Shown here: piece after piece, positions 1-8,633 of the stretch
Position numbering within the stretch: position 1 is the stretch's first letter
How the letters are laid out: each line of letters opens with the position of its first letter
Assembly: GCF_022489035.1 (NCBI RefSeq)
Contig: NZ_JAKVTV010000001.1
Span: 496,001 to 560,000, forward strand
From: Christiangramia lutea
Lineage (GTDB): Bacteria > Bacteroidota > Bacteroidia > Flavobacteriales > Flavobacteriaceae
Length of the DNA stretch: 64,000 nt
Reading direction: 5' to 3'
Notes under the pieces: generated by a model
Told to the model about the DNA's origin: nothing
Seen by the model: the letters and a program-made list of their open reading frames with translations, nothing else
The model's database searches: none
Translations under genes and position numbers: made by a program

Positions 1-806
1 AACCAGAACTTTCTAAAGATTTTACCCTCCTTCGAAATCCTGAAATCATTATTGAATTTCCCTCCATTCTGCAGGTCATTTTTTTGATATACATAATCCT
101 GTAAATATTCAGAATAAGGATGCATGGTTCTAAGCTTGTAAACTTTAATAGGCTTCCCATTTTTACCAACTCGCTTCAGAATAATAAGAGGTCCAAAATT
201 AGGACGAACATTGACAAGAGGCTCTTTTACTTTTTTTGCAATAAAATAGGTCTCCTCTCCTATTTCATATTCCTTGGTAATTTCAAAACCACAGGAATAC
301 AATCTTCCGAAAGCTTCGGCTTTGGAGAGAACTCTTCCTTTTGCCTTGGTAACACTGTAATAAACATTTTTGGAAAGAGGTAATTTTGGAAGAACCCTGT
401 TTACAAGGATATCTCCGCCATGAATTAAATAGGTGAAAGGTTTGATTCTATTATTTAGCAGTCTAGATTTCCTTGAATTATATTCTTCAAACTTCCCGAT
501 AAGACTTCCGCCAGGCTCAAGTTTAGAATTGATTGTAGAAAGAAATTTATTCAGGTAGCGAACGTTGTTCAGTCGCTCTTCAAATATAATTTCATCATAG
601 GTCCCATCTAATTTCTCTAATTCAGAAATAGAAGTATCCTCAACTACTTTGCAATTATTCTGCAGTTCGGTTTTTACTTCACGGGTATATGAGCTATCTC
701 GAAATTGAAACTCTGGATACCTTGGAGAAATAAATTCAGGGTTAGACACAAAACTATTTATCATATATTCTGAATGAATTTTATGGAAACTTTTAAAAAG
801 TGGCAT
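1..806 (-). CDS. Polyprenyl-phosphate sugar transferase with N-terminal methyltransferase-like region (partial, 3' end outside window)
   Basis: About 268 codons are visible from the ATG at 806; the gene runs off the left edge. The last 60 or so visible residues look like the start of a bacterial sugar transferase (PglC/WcaJ type): GPLIILKRVGKNGKP, then YKLRTM, then an FRISKEGKIFRKFW stretch that matches the region before the usual catalytic loop. Such enzymes load the first sugar-phosphate on undecaprenyl phosphate at the inner membrane. The first 190 or so residues instead resemble a degenerate Rossmann methyltransferase (KLEPGGSLIGKF, then an LSKAEAFGRLYSCGFEI segment), with no transmembrane helices. 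It starts 14 bp after the 2-epimerase stop, so it is probably the next gene of the polysaccharide operon. The family call is good; the N-terminal role is inference. Confidence 0.75.
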   Translation of the reverse strand, partial: MPLFKSFHKIHSEYMINSFVSNPEFISPRYPEFQFRDSSYTREVKTELQNNCKVVEDTSISELEKLDGTYDEIIFEERLNNVRYLNKFLSTINSKLEPGGSLIGKFEEYNSRKSRLLNNRIKPFTYLIHGGDILVNRVLPKLPLSKNVYYSVTKAKGRVLSKAEAFGRLYSCGFEITKEYEIGEETYFIAKKVKEPLVNVRPNFGPLIILKRVGKNGKPIKVYKLRTMHPYSEYLQDYVYQKNDLQNGGKFNNDFRISKEGKIFRKFW

Positions 807-820
807 TATCTTCAGACCAC

Positions 821-1963
821 TTAGGAAGAGTGGTTAGAGATTAATCGTTCACAGATAAAGTTTGCAGCCTTTCCATTACCAAAGATTTGAGGAAAATCGA
901 TCTCAGCTTTATAAAATTTGCTGAAGGATTTCTTCATCAATTCTTTTTCTGAATCTATCAAAACACCTGCACCTGCTTCAATGATCTCTACCCATTCGGT
1001 CTCCTTTCTCATTACCAGGGCCGGTTTTTTAAAAAAATAGGCCTCCTTTTGAACACCTCCCGAATCTGTGATTATTAACTCAGCTCTCTTTTCCAGTTGA
1101 ATCATGTCTAAAAAGGAAACAGGATCAACAATTTTAAAATGCTCATTATTTTGAATGAACTCTAAAACTTCTTCAGTAAGGCTTTTAAGTTTTTCCCTGG
1201 TTCTTGGATGAAGAGGCAAAACAATATTTATTTTGAATTCTTTCACAATATCAATGAGCCCATCGAAAATCTGAGACAACCTTTGAGGATCATCTGTATT
1301 ATTGTTTCTATGCACGGTAACCAGTACGTATTCTTTATTCTCAAGTTCCAGATCTTTGATGATATCAGATTTCTCATCTGAGATCCTGGAAAAATAAAGT
1401 GAGTTATCATACATCACATCACCACAATGGAAAACAGCCGGATTATCAATGTTAGCGTCATTGATATTTTCTTTAAAGCCTTCCTTTAATAAATTCTGAT
1501 ATCCGGTTTTTGTAGGACTGAACAAATAAGTAGAAACATGATCGCACATGATACGATTGATCTCCTCCGGCATAGCTTTATTGAAAGACCTCAAGCCAGC
1601 TTCAATATGAACCACCGGAACATGAATTTTTGAGGCAGCTATTGCTCCGGCCAGGGTTGAGTTAGTGTCTCCATATAAGATTATACAGTCGGGATTTTCA
1701 TCATTCAAAACATTTTCAATTCCCTGGATCATTGCTGCTGTTTGGGCGCCATGTAACCCTGAACCTACGTTTAGGTTATAATTTGGTTCCGGTATCTGTA
1801 GTTCTTCGAAAAAGATTTTAGACATATTCTCGTCATAATGCTGCCCGGTATGAACGATCACCTCTTCAATAGTTTCTGAATAATCTTCACGGATAGCCCT
1901 GCTTAAAGCTGCTGCTTTTATAATTTGCGGTCGGGCACCTACTATTGTAAGTATTTTTAACAT
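821..1963 (-). CDS. Non-hydrolysing UDP-N-acetylglucosamine 2-epimerase family (WecB/WbpI-like)
   Basis: At 380 aa this is full length for the family that inverts C2 of UDP-GlcNAc-type sugars in the cytoplasm. Visible signatures are GARPQIIKAA near the N-terminus, HTGQHYDENM, GDTNSTLAG, HIEAGLRSFNKAMPEEINR (substrate loop), VTVHRNNN and DSGGVQKEA, the last contacting the UDP. Because WbpB- and WbpD-like genes lie in the same operon, the likely substrate is UDP-GlcNAc(3NAc)A rather than plain UDP-GlcNAc, which would make it a WbpI equivalent. Motifs alone cannot separate the two. Its start overlaps the DUF354 gene by 7 bp, indicating translational coupling. Confidence 0.88.
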   Translation of the reverse strand: MLKILTIVGARPQIIKAAALSRAIREDYSETIEEVIVHTGQHYDENMSKIFFEELQIPEPNYNLNVGSGLHGAQTAAMIQGIENVLNDENPDCIILYGDTNSTLAGAIAASKIHVPVVHIEAGLRSFNKAMPEEINRIMCDHVSTYLFSPTKTGYQNLLKEGFKENINDANIDNPAVFHCGDVMYDNSLYFSRISDEKSDIIKDLELENKEYVLVTVHRNNNTDDPQRLSQIFDGLIDIVKEFKINIVLPLHPRTREKLKSLTEEVLEFIQNNEHFKIVDPVSFLDMIQLEKRAELIITDSGGVQKEAYFFKKPALVMRKETEWVEIIEAGAGVLIDSEKELMKKSFSKFYKAEIDFPQIFGNGKAANFICERLISNHSS

Positions 1964-3057
1964 ATAAAACGATTTTGATAATCAGGTTTGGTCTTGATCA
2001 TTTCCGCACTTTTTGGATAATCAGATATGAACCATTCTAAAAATGAAGTGACGTCTATTTTTTCACTAAGCATTTTTCTCCTTTTCTCCTGATATAGCTC
2101 AGTCATATTTTCTAAACTGAGAACCTCTGAAATTTTATTTATGATCGATTTTTCATCTCCAACCCGGAATCCATAGGTTAGTTCGTATTTATGTTCAAGC
2201 TCTTCGAGCACCGATATTCTTCCGGCAAAATCACTATATCTTATGGATGGCACTCCCAGCATTGCAGCTTCAACACTCATACTCTGACTATCACAGATCA
2301 ATAATGATGAGAAAGCCAGTATGTGATGCATATCTTGTGGTGCGATATTGAGCTTGTACACTTCTAAATCCTTGTGAAGATCACCTTCCGCAGAAATATA
2401 AGGTTGTGAACCACTTTCTTCGATCATTTTCAACAACTGACCCAACAAGGTTTTATTTATTCCTTTGATTCCAAAATCATGGTGGGCAGTTAACTTAGCT
2501 AGCCTTATGATAACATACTTGCCTGCTAGCTTGTATTTTTCCTTAACAGATTCTTCTGGAGTAAATACATTTGGATGCAAATACCCTAACTTCATATAAC
2601 CGCTATAGCCTACCTTTTTATTTTTCCATTTTCCCACATCACATACCTCTGGGCATAAAATATGTTTAGTAAATGGATAGGTTAGATCTCCAAGCGTCTT
2701 TACCACCTCGTAATCATCTTCTGTAATACTAATACAATTAATATGGAGCATATTGCCTAACTGTGCGATCGAGGCATCGGTACTGATCATTAGATCAGGA
2801 CGATTTTTTATAATCTTTGGAAGAATCTTGAAATTTCTCTTAATTAGGCTTAATCCAATCTGTAGTTTCGAGCTACCTCTTTCCTGAGGTAAAATATTGA
2901 TATATGAAAGCTGGTCGGCCTTTAAAAGATCTTCCAGCACATCCTTTGTCTTGATTAAAATTTGGACTTCAAAACCAGGCTTCTTCAACAGGCGCTTTAT
3001 GGTAGCCCGTGCAAAAAGATACTGGGCCGGATGCCCGAAGTAAAACAGTATTCTCAT
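1957..3057 (-). CDS. DUF354 family protein (predicted GT-B-fold glycosyltransferase-like)
   Basis: This 366-aa protein starts MRILFYFGHPAQYLFAR, typical of DUF354 proteins, a GT-B-like family found in polysaccharide loci. Later signatures are a PDLMISTDASIAQLG block, SITEDDYEVV and the C-terminal CDSQSMSVEAAMLGVPSIR segment, which resembles the nucleotide-sugar binding part of 2-epimerases and GT-B enzymes. The ATG at 3057 overlaps the preceding stop as TGATG, which fixes the start better than the TTG one codon upstream. The family has no settled reaction. Its place between a GT4 gene and a 2-epimerase suggests a sugar transfer step for the same polymer. Confidence 0.7.
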   Translation of the reverse strand: MRILFYFGHPAQYLFARATIKRLLKKPGFEVQILIKTKDVLEDLLKADQLSYINILPQERGSSKLQIGLSLIKRNFKILPKIIKNRPDLMISTDASIAQLGNMLHINCISITEDDYEVVKTLGDLTYPFTKHILCPEVCDVGKWKNKKVGYSGYMKLGYLHPNVFTPEESVKEKYKLAGKYVIIRLAKLTAHHDFGIKGINKTLLGQLLKMIEESGSQPYISAEGDLHKDLEVYKLNIAPQDMHHILAFSSLLICDSQSMSVEAAMLGVPSIRYSDFAGRISVLEELEHKYELTYGFRVGDEKSIINKISEVLSLENMTELYQEKRRKMLSEKIDVTSFLEWFISDYPKSAEMIKTKPDYQNRFIC

Positions 3058-3980
3058 CAATTTTTAATAGCCTTATATAGGTTTAGAAGCTTTTGTGCTA
3101 TCACAGAAGATTCCAAATAAGCAATATCCTCTCTTCCGGAAGTCTTGTTTTTCTGAAACGCCTTTTCGATTTTCAGGGCGACATCTTTCCCATTGAAATC
3201 TGCTATAAAACAGCCAGTAGTTCCTCCTACTACATCTTTAACGTCTCCCACATCGGTTGATACAATTGGGCGGCAACAGGCCATAGCTTCTTTTATAACA
3301 TTGGGAGATCCTTCCCATAGACTGGTTAATAAAACAACATCGGCCGAATTCAAATAAAATGGCACTTCTTCATTGGAAATATCATTCAGGTAATGCATTT
3401 CTAATGATCCATTTTCGAGTAAACCATATGACTCTTTTGCAAGGCTGAAATTTTTTTCAGGTCGGGCCGGATCGGCAGCAAACAGAATATGTGATTTTGT
3501 ATTATCCCATTTGGTTTTTTCCAGGCATATTTTCCGGTCATACACTTTGAACCGGTCAAAATCAACCCCATTTGGAATAATACTTATCGGGATGTTCTTA
3601 AAATCCAATGATTCTTTCATATCATGAGATTTCACTATTACTGAATCCCAGAAAAACCTGGCAAAAAGATATATCCCCTTTTTTGAATTGCCTTTAGTCT
3701 TTACATCACTTCCCATTAGCGAAACTATCAAGGGTTTCGCTCCTGCCAGTGCTGCTACCATCCCACTTAAAGAATAATGCGCATGAACGATATCGTAATT
3801 ATTATTTTTTAAATGTTTTCGGAGTTTACGAATTGAAGCAATATAGCCTGAAACTCCCTTACCTTTAATAAGAAAGTATTCCACAATACTCCCCTCCTTT
3901 TTCAGAGATACCCCCTGATTGAAGGTGATTGGTGAAATCCCATTGGACGAATTACCACTACTAACAAAAAGGATATTCAT
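3057..3980 (-). CDS. Glycosyltransferase family 4
   Basis: A 307-aa GT-B glycosyltransferase, short for GT4. It shows the N-terminal Rossmann start MNILFVSSGNS, a DIVHAHYSLSG acceptor-side motif, the NGVDFDRF linker hallmark and the retaining EX7E signature as WEGSPNVIKEAMA. It should add one sugar from a nucleotide donor to the lipid-linked repeat unit on the cytoplasmic face. It sits between the ATP-grasp gene (1-bp overlap) and DUF354 (1-bp overlap), so it belongs to the polysaccharide operon. Donor and linkage cannot be read from the sequence. Confidence 0.9.
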   Translation of the reverse strand: MNILFVSSGNSSNGISPITFNQGVSLKKEGSIVEYFLIKGKGVSGYIASIRKLRKHLKNNNYDIVHAHYSLSGMVAALAGAKPLIVSLMGSDVKTKGNSKKGIYLFARFFWDSVIVKSHDMKESLDFKNIPISIIPNGVDFDRFKVYDRKICLEKTKWDNTKSHILFAADPARPEKNFSLAKESYGLLENGSLEMHYLNDISNEEVPFYLNSADVVLLTSLWEGSPNVIKEAMACCRPIVSTDVGDVKDVVGGTTGCFIADFNGKDVALKIEKAFQKNKTSGREDIAYLESSVIAQKLLNLYKAIKN

Positions 3981-4996
3981 TAGGACTTAATGAAGTTTGC
4001 GATGGAAGAAGCGTATTCTTCTTCCAGATTACTCTTGCTATTTACCAGTTCAAATCCATTTTCTTTTTCAAGCCAATAATGATCAGATCGCATTAGGGTA
4101 TAGGTGCCAAAGTGAACTGCCTGGAATTCGATTAAAAAGAAATCGCTTCCGTTAAAAGCAATATCCATGCTGATAATAGGCAGATTAACTTTTTTAAAAA
4201 TCTCACTGGCATATTCTAATAGACCGTCTGGCAGTTCTCTTTCAAAAACTTTGATCCCGCTTCCGCTAGCCCTGAAATCATCCTTTTTTAACCCCCTTTT
4301 TAGAACATAGTATTTAGTGCCAAAGATCAACACCTTAAAATCACCGTCCAGTCCAGGAACGAAGTCCTGTAAAATAAATTTATTTCGGTACTTACTTTCT
4401 AATTGATATCCTGGATGTTTTATTGCTCTTAACCTGTCTTTGAGATCCAGAATAAAATTCTTAGTCCCTGAAATCTGCTTTATACTGGAAGATAATTCCG
4501 TTTTATCTGAGGATACTCCCACTCCTTTGCTCATAGCTCCTGCAGCTTTTTTAAAGACTACCGGATATTGCAAATCTTCAAACTGAGACTGAACCTCCTC
4601 ATAGCAACCAAAGATTTTATTTTTAAGGATCTGCCTAGTTTGAGGAACTATCGATTTGATTAAAAGTTCCATAAAGACCTTATTATTATTTGCCTTTAGG
4701 TACCTGAATTCTGGAATTAGCCTTGCGCCATTCAATTCTAAATAATAAACTATATCCTCGATGTAGCTTTTATAAGACAGATTATGATCTTCACTGGATG
4801 TATAAAGCACATATTGGCCCATCCAGAAAGAAGCATCGAAATTCTGCACTTCTGAAAAGAACAGGAACTCAATTTCGACACCAATCTCCTGAAAATATTC
4901 CTTCAGCGCAGCTTTATCCATCCCAGACCGGTAAACTTCAGAATCGTATCGAGATAAAAAATTGCCTTTATAATCTTTTAAGCAGTAAATTTTCAT
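3980..4996 (-). CDS. ATP-grasp domain protein in polysaccharide locus
   Basis: This 338-aa protein has ATP-grasp features. A strand with an ATP-binding lysine pair and flexible loop is seen as YPVVFKKAAGAMSKGVGV near residues 145-162. Next come LQDFVPGLDGDFKVLIFG (hinge strand) and YVLKRG. A metal-binding end is seen as SMDIAFNGSDFFLIEF, where D and E fit the Mg2+ ligands. ATP-grasp enzymes join a carboxylate to an amine, thiol or similar group through an acyl phosphate. Its place between Wzy and a GT4 suggests it modifies a sugar, for example amidation or amino-acid attachment on an acidic sugar such as ManNAc(3NAc)A; that is inference. It carries no signal peptide or membrane segment, so it is likely cytosolic. 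Confidence 0.72.
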   Translation of the reverse strand: MKIYCLKDYKGNFLSRYDSEVYRSGMDKAALKEYFQEIGVEIEFLFFSEVQNFDASFWMGQYVLYTSSEDHNLSYKSYIEDIVYYLELNGARLIPEFRYLKANNNKVFMELLIKSIVPQTRQILKNKIFGCYEEVQSQFEDLQYPVVFKKAAGAMSKGVGVSSDKTELSSSIKQISGTKNFILDLKDRLRAIKHPGYQLESKYRNKFILQDFVPGLDGDFKVLIFGTKYYVLKRGLKKDDFRASGSGIKVFERELPDGLLEYASEIFKKVNLPIISMDIAFNGSDFFLIEFQAVHFGTYTLMRSDHYWLEKENGFELVNSKSNLEEEYASSIANFIKS

Positions 4997-5005
4997 TTAG
5001 AAGAC

Positions 5006-6253
5006 TTAATTCTCCAGGTTTTTAATAAGATAGGACTTAGCATCTGGCATTTTGAGTATCGAATAATATAAGCCAAGAACAGAACCCAGAAAACTATACC
5101 TCAAAACATTGAATATTACACCGTTTATTCCACCGGATAGTGAAATAACGAAAGACAATAAAAATACGGCATAAAATGTGGCATTCAGGTAATCAAGTTT
5201 CTTTGAATATCCATTGAGTCCTAAAATCTTTCTTTTATAACGTATGAAAGTCATTAAAATAACTCCCTGAACTAAAAAGTATAAGGTTATTCCTAATAGC
5301 CCAGAACCATGTAACAACACATTATAGTCGGAATGCAATTGGCGACCGTTCCAATCACTTGCTGTACCGTATGTTCCCGGTGAATTGAATAATTCCTTTC
5401 CGAAAATACTATAAGGCACATCTTTAAATGAGAATATCTGATCAAATACAATAATTGTTTCCCTGTACCTTCCTTCCTTCTCAATAGAATTCGCCTGGAA
5501 TCTATTGCTCCTGTTTTCAATTTGCTCGCTGAGTGTTTCAGAATAAAGTGGAAATGAAAATATTAGCAGAGCAAGAATTGCGACACCGCCCTTTATTAAC
5601 TTCTTTTTCTTCTTCAGGGAGAAGAAAAGAATCATATATCCTGTTAATACCGCTAAGATGGATATTCTCTTTAAGGATACAACCAAGGTCACAAATACAA
5701 CAATCCCTAAAAGAATGATCCACCACTTTCTTTTATTGAAAAAGAATAAAATCACGGGCAAAATTATCAGGGCGTATGCCATTGCGTTTAATCCTTCACT
5801 AAATATGTTTCCTGTGGTAATATCATCCCCATACCCTTTAAAGGAAATCCCAAGCGAGTTCATGACGATAAAATTGATCAGATACAGGATCATCAAAAGA
5901 ATAAATGTGAGATTCATTCTTTTAAATAATTGAAAATTCCTTACTATCTGAAATGACACAGGAAGTATCATAAAGGTCATGGTTACCTTTAAAAAGGTTT
6001 TAAATGAAGCAAATACATCTGACGAGAAGAGAATTAATAAGCCTAGGAATGCTATATAACTGTATATCCACAGTGAAAATTTGTAGAAATCACTTTTAAA
6101 TATCATTCTAAGTATAAACAGCAGGGCGAGACCAGGAACCACTACGGAAACCGCTCCTTGCTTAGGGAATACAATTCCAGCCAGACCTATATAGATAAAA
6201 TAGATCAGGATAAAATTGAAAAAAAAGAACTTATCTAACTTCGCAGCTTTCAA
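5006..6253 (-). CDS. O-antigen polymerase/ligase family membrane protein (Wzy-type)
   Basis: This 415-aa protein has about ten hydrophobic segments and a large soluble loop. The loop ends in HSDYNVLLHGSGLLG near residues 310-325, the H-x-x-x-L...G-x-x-G hallmark of the Wzy/WaaL family. It would polymerise flipped repeat units in the periplasm. No ATG is available before the first membrane segment. The start is probably the TTG at 6253, 4 bp after the flippase stop. Pairing with the wzx gene next door makes polymerase more likely than ligase. Lys/Arg-rich cytoplasmic loops (KKKKKLIKGG) flank the helices. Confidence 0.8.
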   Translation of the reverse strand: MKAAKLDKFFFFNFILIYFIYIGLAGIVFPKQGAVSVVVPGLALLFILRMIFKSDFYKFSLWIYSYIAFLGLLILFSSDVFASFKTFLKVTMTFMILPVSFQIVRNFQLFKRMNLTFILLMILYLINFIVMNSLGISFKGYGDDITTGNIFSEGLNAMAYALIILPVILFFFNKRKWWIILLGIVVFVTLVVSLKRISILAVLTGYMILFFSLKKKKKLIKGGVAILALLIFSFPLYSETLSEQIENRSNRFQANSIEKEGRYRETIIVFDQIFSFKDVPYSIFGKELFNSPGTYGTASDWNGRQLHSDYNVLLHGSGLLGITLYFLVQGVILMTFIRYKRKILGLNGYSKKLDYLNATFYAVFLLSFVISLSGGINGVIFNVLRYSFLGSVLGLYYSILKMPDAKSYLIKNLEN

Positions 6254-6257
6254 TTTT

Positions 6258-7520
6258 CTAAACCTTAATTGATTTTAACGGATTTAGTTTTCTAAAGTGA
6301 TATTTGTAATAAATCCCACCTCCCAGAAGAATTCGGGCAAGGCTTAAATTTATAGCCGCTCCTAAAATCCCGAAATAATAGACCAATGGAAAGGCCAATA
6401 AAAATCCAGCAAATGAGACTTTTAGGGTATTGCTCATCACCAGTTTATCCTCTCGACGTACTATAAAATAATTTAAGCCGTAGATGTCGTATACAGAATA
6501 GCCAATAATTCCAATCACTAAAACGAGAAGAACATACACAGCATTCGAATAATCGATATTCAGGTACCAGAATATTAATTTACTACTCAAAAGAATGAGC
6601 AGGCACAGAGCAATCGAAACCGATAAAACCAATTGGCGATAACGCACAAATGCATCGCGATTCCTATTAAGTAATGGAAAAAACACCCTGGACACTATAC
6701 TTAAGAGTCTCACCGCTAGATCTACGATTCTTTTAATTGCCGCATAATTTCCTACCATAATCGAAGTTCCAAATATTCCTAAAAGGAAAGTTGTGGAATT
6801 ATTATAAAGGGTTGGCACAAACTGGTTGACAAACACTGGATAATTATCAAGAAGTACATTTTTTATCCTGGCCTGCTTTAGCCAAATAAATCTTAAATTA
6901 AAGTTTCTTACAAGAATTAGCTGTCCTATAAACCCAGCCATGATATAGCTTCCGCTGTACAGCAGAGGATAGATCCAGAAATCACCTGGCTTTTTTACGA
7001 ATATAAAAATGCAGCAAGTAAAGAATAGCTTTATTCCTATATCCAGAAAGGATATATACTTCATTTTTTCTATACCCTGAAAAAACCAGTCGGGGAACAA
7101 GGCATGTCCCAACAATAATGGCATAGAAAGGAAAAATATCAGTCTATCATCCCAGAACGGAGCATACAGGAAAACTACAGTGGTTATAATTGAAAAAGAA
7201 AATAAGAGAAGAATCAATTTTACCGTAAGAACCCTGCTGTAGATCAGGTTTAGTTTTCTAGGATTCCCCCTGAATTTCGCCACATCTCTGGTAGCCGTGA
7301 TCTTGAAACTGAAGTCAGTTACCGACTGAAAATATGCAACTAATGAAGAAGCCAGAACAATTATCCCATATTTTTCAAATCCTAGGACCCTCAAAATATA
7401 AGGCAATGTAACCAGTGGCAACAGCATCCCTACTAATTGCATGGAAGAGAGAGAAAAGAAATTATTTATCAATGTTCTCGCACTCCTATTACTAAATATT
7501 TCCCTTATTCTTTTGATCAA
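6258..7520 (-). CDS. Oligosaccharide flippase (Wzx-type, MOP superfamily)
   Basis: A 420-aa integral membrane protein with about 12 predicted helices. Its N-terminal helix and first hydrophobic segment (NNFFSLSSMQLVGMLLPLVTLPYILRVLGFEKYG, read as a pattern) are typical of polysaccharide biosynthesis flippases, as is the FSFKITATRDVAKFRG loop. It would move undecaprenyl-linked repeat units across the inner membrane for the neighbouring polymerase. No ATG precedes the first helix. The best start is TTG at 7520, followed by the basic IKRIREIF segment. The wzy stop-to-start distance is 4 bp and wbpB ends 26 bp upstream. Confidence 0.87.
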   Translation of the reverse strand: MIKRIREIFSNRSARTLINNFFSLSSMQLVGMLLPLVTLPYILRVLGFEKYGIIVLASSLVAYFQSVTDFSFKITATRDVAKFRGNPRKLNLIYSRVLTVKLILLLFSFSIITTVVFLYAPFWDDRLIFFLSMPLLLGHALFPDWFFQGIEKMKYISFLDIGIKLFFTCCIFIFVKKPGDFWIYPLLYSGSYIMAGFIGQLILVRNFNLRFIWLKQARIKNVLLDNYPVFVNQFVPTLYNNSTTFLLGIFGTSIMVGNYAAIKRIVDLAVRLLSIVSRVFFPLLNRNRDAFVRYRQLVLSVSIALCLLILLSSKLIFWYLNIDYSNAVYVLLVLVIGIIGYSVYDIYGLNYFIVRREDKLVMSNTLKVSFAGFLLAFPLVYYFGILGAAINLSLARILLGGGIYYKYHFRKLNPLKSIKV

Positions 7521-7546
7521 TCCTGCTTTAATTTAAACAGCAACCT

Positions 7547-8539
7547 TTATGATTGATAAAACTCATCAAGCTTTTTTTCGAAAGGATGCACCGCCTTTTC
7601 TTTAGCCGCAAAAGGATGGTAATCTCCTTTTAATCCTATCACTTCAGCATTCCTAATGTCATGGACAATTTCAATGGCCTGCCTTGAATCTTCCAGACCA
7701 TAGCCTCCTCCGTTTAAAATATCCTCGTAAACCTTAGTATGCAGATCGGTAAACCCCCCACTAAATTCAAGCTCCTCATCTTCAACCGTAATAGAACGAA
7801 AAGTCCTTTGACCTCTGATCTTGATTTCTTCAGGAAGTACATCATAATTGATAGATAAAAACCATCTAACCCTGGCCCTTTCAAATTCCAGATATCCCGC
7901 TGCTCTATCATGGGTATGAACATGGACATCATTCCTTTTTAATTTCCCAAAAATATATCCCAGCATATCATAGAAATGCACTCCTATATTTGTAGCAATT
8001 CCTCCTGACTTTGTTTTATCTCCCTTCCATGAAGTGTAATACCAGTTGCCACGTGAAGTAAGATATGTAAGGTCAACATCAAAAATCTTATCTTTTGGAG
8101 TAGCTTCAACCTTCTTTTTTAATTCAATGATACTTTCGTGCAACCTTAATTGAAGGATATTCCATATTCTCCCACCAGTCTGGCGTTCCATACGCCCAAG
8201 CGCATCCAGGTTCCAGGGATTTAACACTAAGGGTTTCTCACAGATGGCATCTGCCCCTCTCCTAAGCGCCATTCTTATATGAGAATCATGAAGATAATTT
8301 GGTGTACAGATACTAAAATAATCCGGGGATATATTTTGCTCATGCTTTAGCATTTCGATATGCCTGTCGAATCTTTCGGTTTCAACAAAAAATTCTGCAT
8401 CTGGAAAATAACTATCCATGACCCCTACGCTATCAAACTTATCCAGTGCTGCAAGTAAAAGATTGTTGGTGTCTTTTATTGCCTTTAGATGTCTAGGAGC
8501 TATATAGCCTGAGGCTCCAATAAGGGCAAAATTTTTCAT
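7547..8539 (-). CDS. wbpB: Gfo/Idh/MocA oxidoreductase, WbpB/WlbA-like UDP-GlcNAcA 3-dehydrogenase
   Basis: This 330-aa protein opens with an NAD-binding glycine motif (GASGYIAPRH, residues 8-17) and carries CEKPLVLNPWNLDAL near residue 98, the EKP motif in the extended form seen in WbpB/WlbA. The SGGIATNIGVHFYD segment supplies the active-site His and Asp. The family oxidises the 3-hydroxyl of UDP-GlcNAc uronic acid, giving the 3-keto sugar later aminated by WbpE. The N-acetyltransferase of the same pathway lies 94 bp upstream in the operon and a 2-epimerase lies downstream. No partner aminotransferase (WbpE) or UDP-GlcNAc 6-dehydrogenase (WbpA) is in view, so those must be encoded elsewhere. 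Confidence 0.85.
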   Translation of the reverse strand: MKNFALIGASGYIAPRHLKAIKDTNNLLLAALDKFDSVGVMDSYFPDAEFFVETERFDRHIEMLKHEQNISPDYFSICTPNYLHDSHIRMALRRGADAICEKPLVLNPWNLDALGRMERQTGGRIWNILQLRLHESIIELKKKVEATPKDKIFDVDLTYLTSRGNWYYTSWKGDKTKSGGIATNIGVHFYDMLGYIFGKLKRNDVHVHTHDRAAGYLEFERARVRWFLSINYDVLPEEIKIRGQRTFRSITVEDEELEFSGGFTDLHTKVYEDILNGGGYGLEDSRQAIEIVHDIRNAEVIGLKGDYHPFAAKEKAVHPFEKKLDEFYQS

Positions 8540-8633
8540 ACTTGTGGGTGGTTAAGTTGTTGGAAATTAGATTATGGAATATTGAATAATTGCTCGGAAG
8601 AAGGTATCTATTTCTAGATTAGAAACTTTCTCT

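Noticed and set aside
5293-5933. Several short frames on both strands inside the wzy gene
   Set aside because: They are shadows of the membrane protein gene with no own signals.
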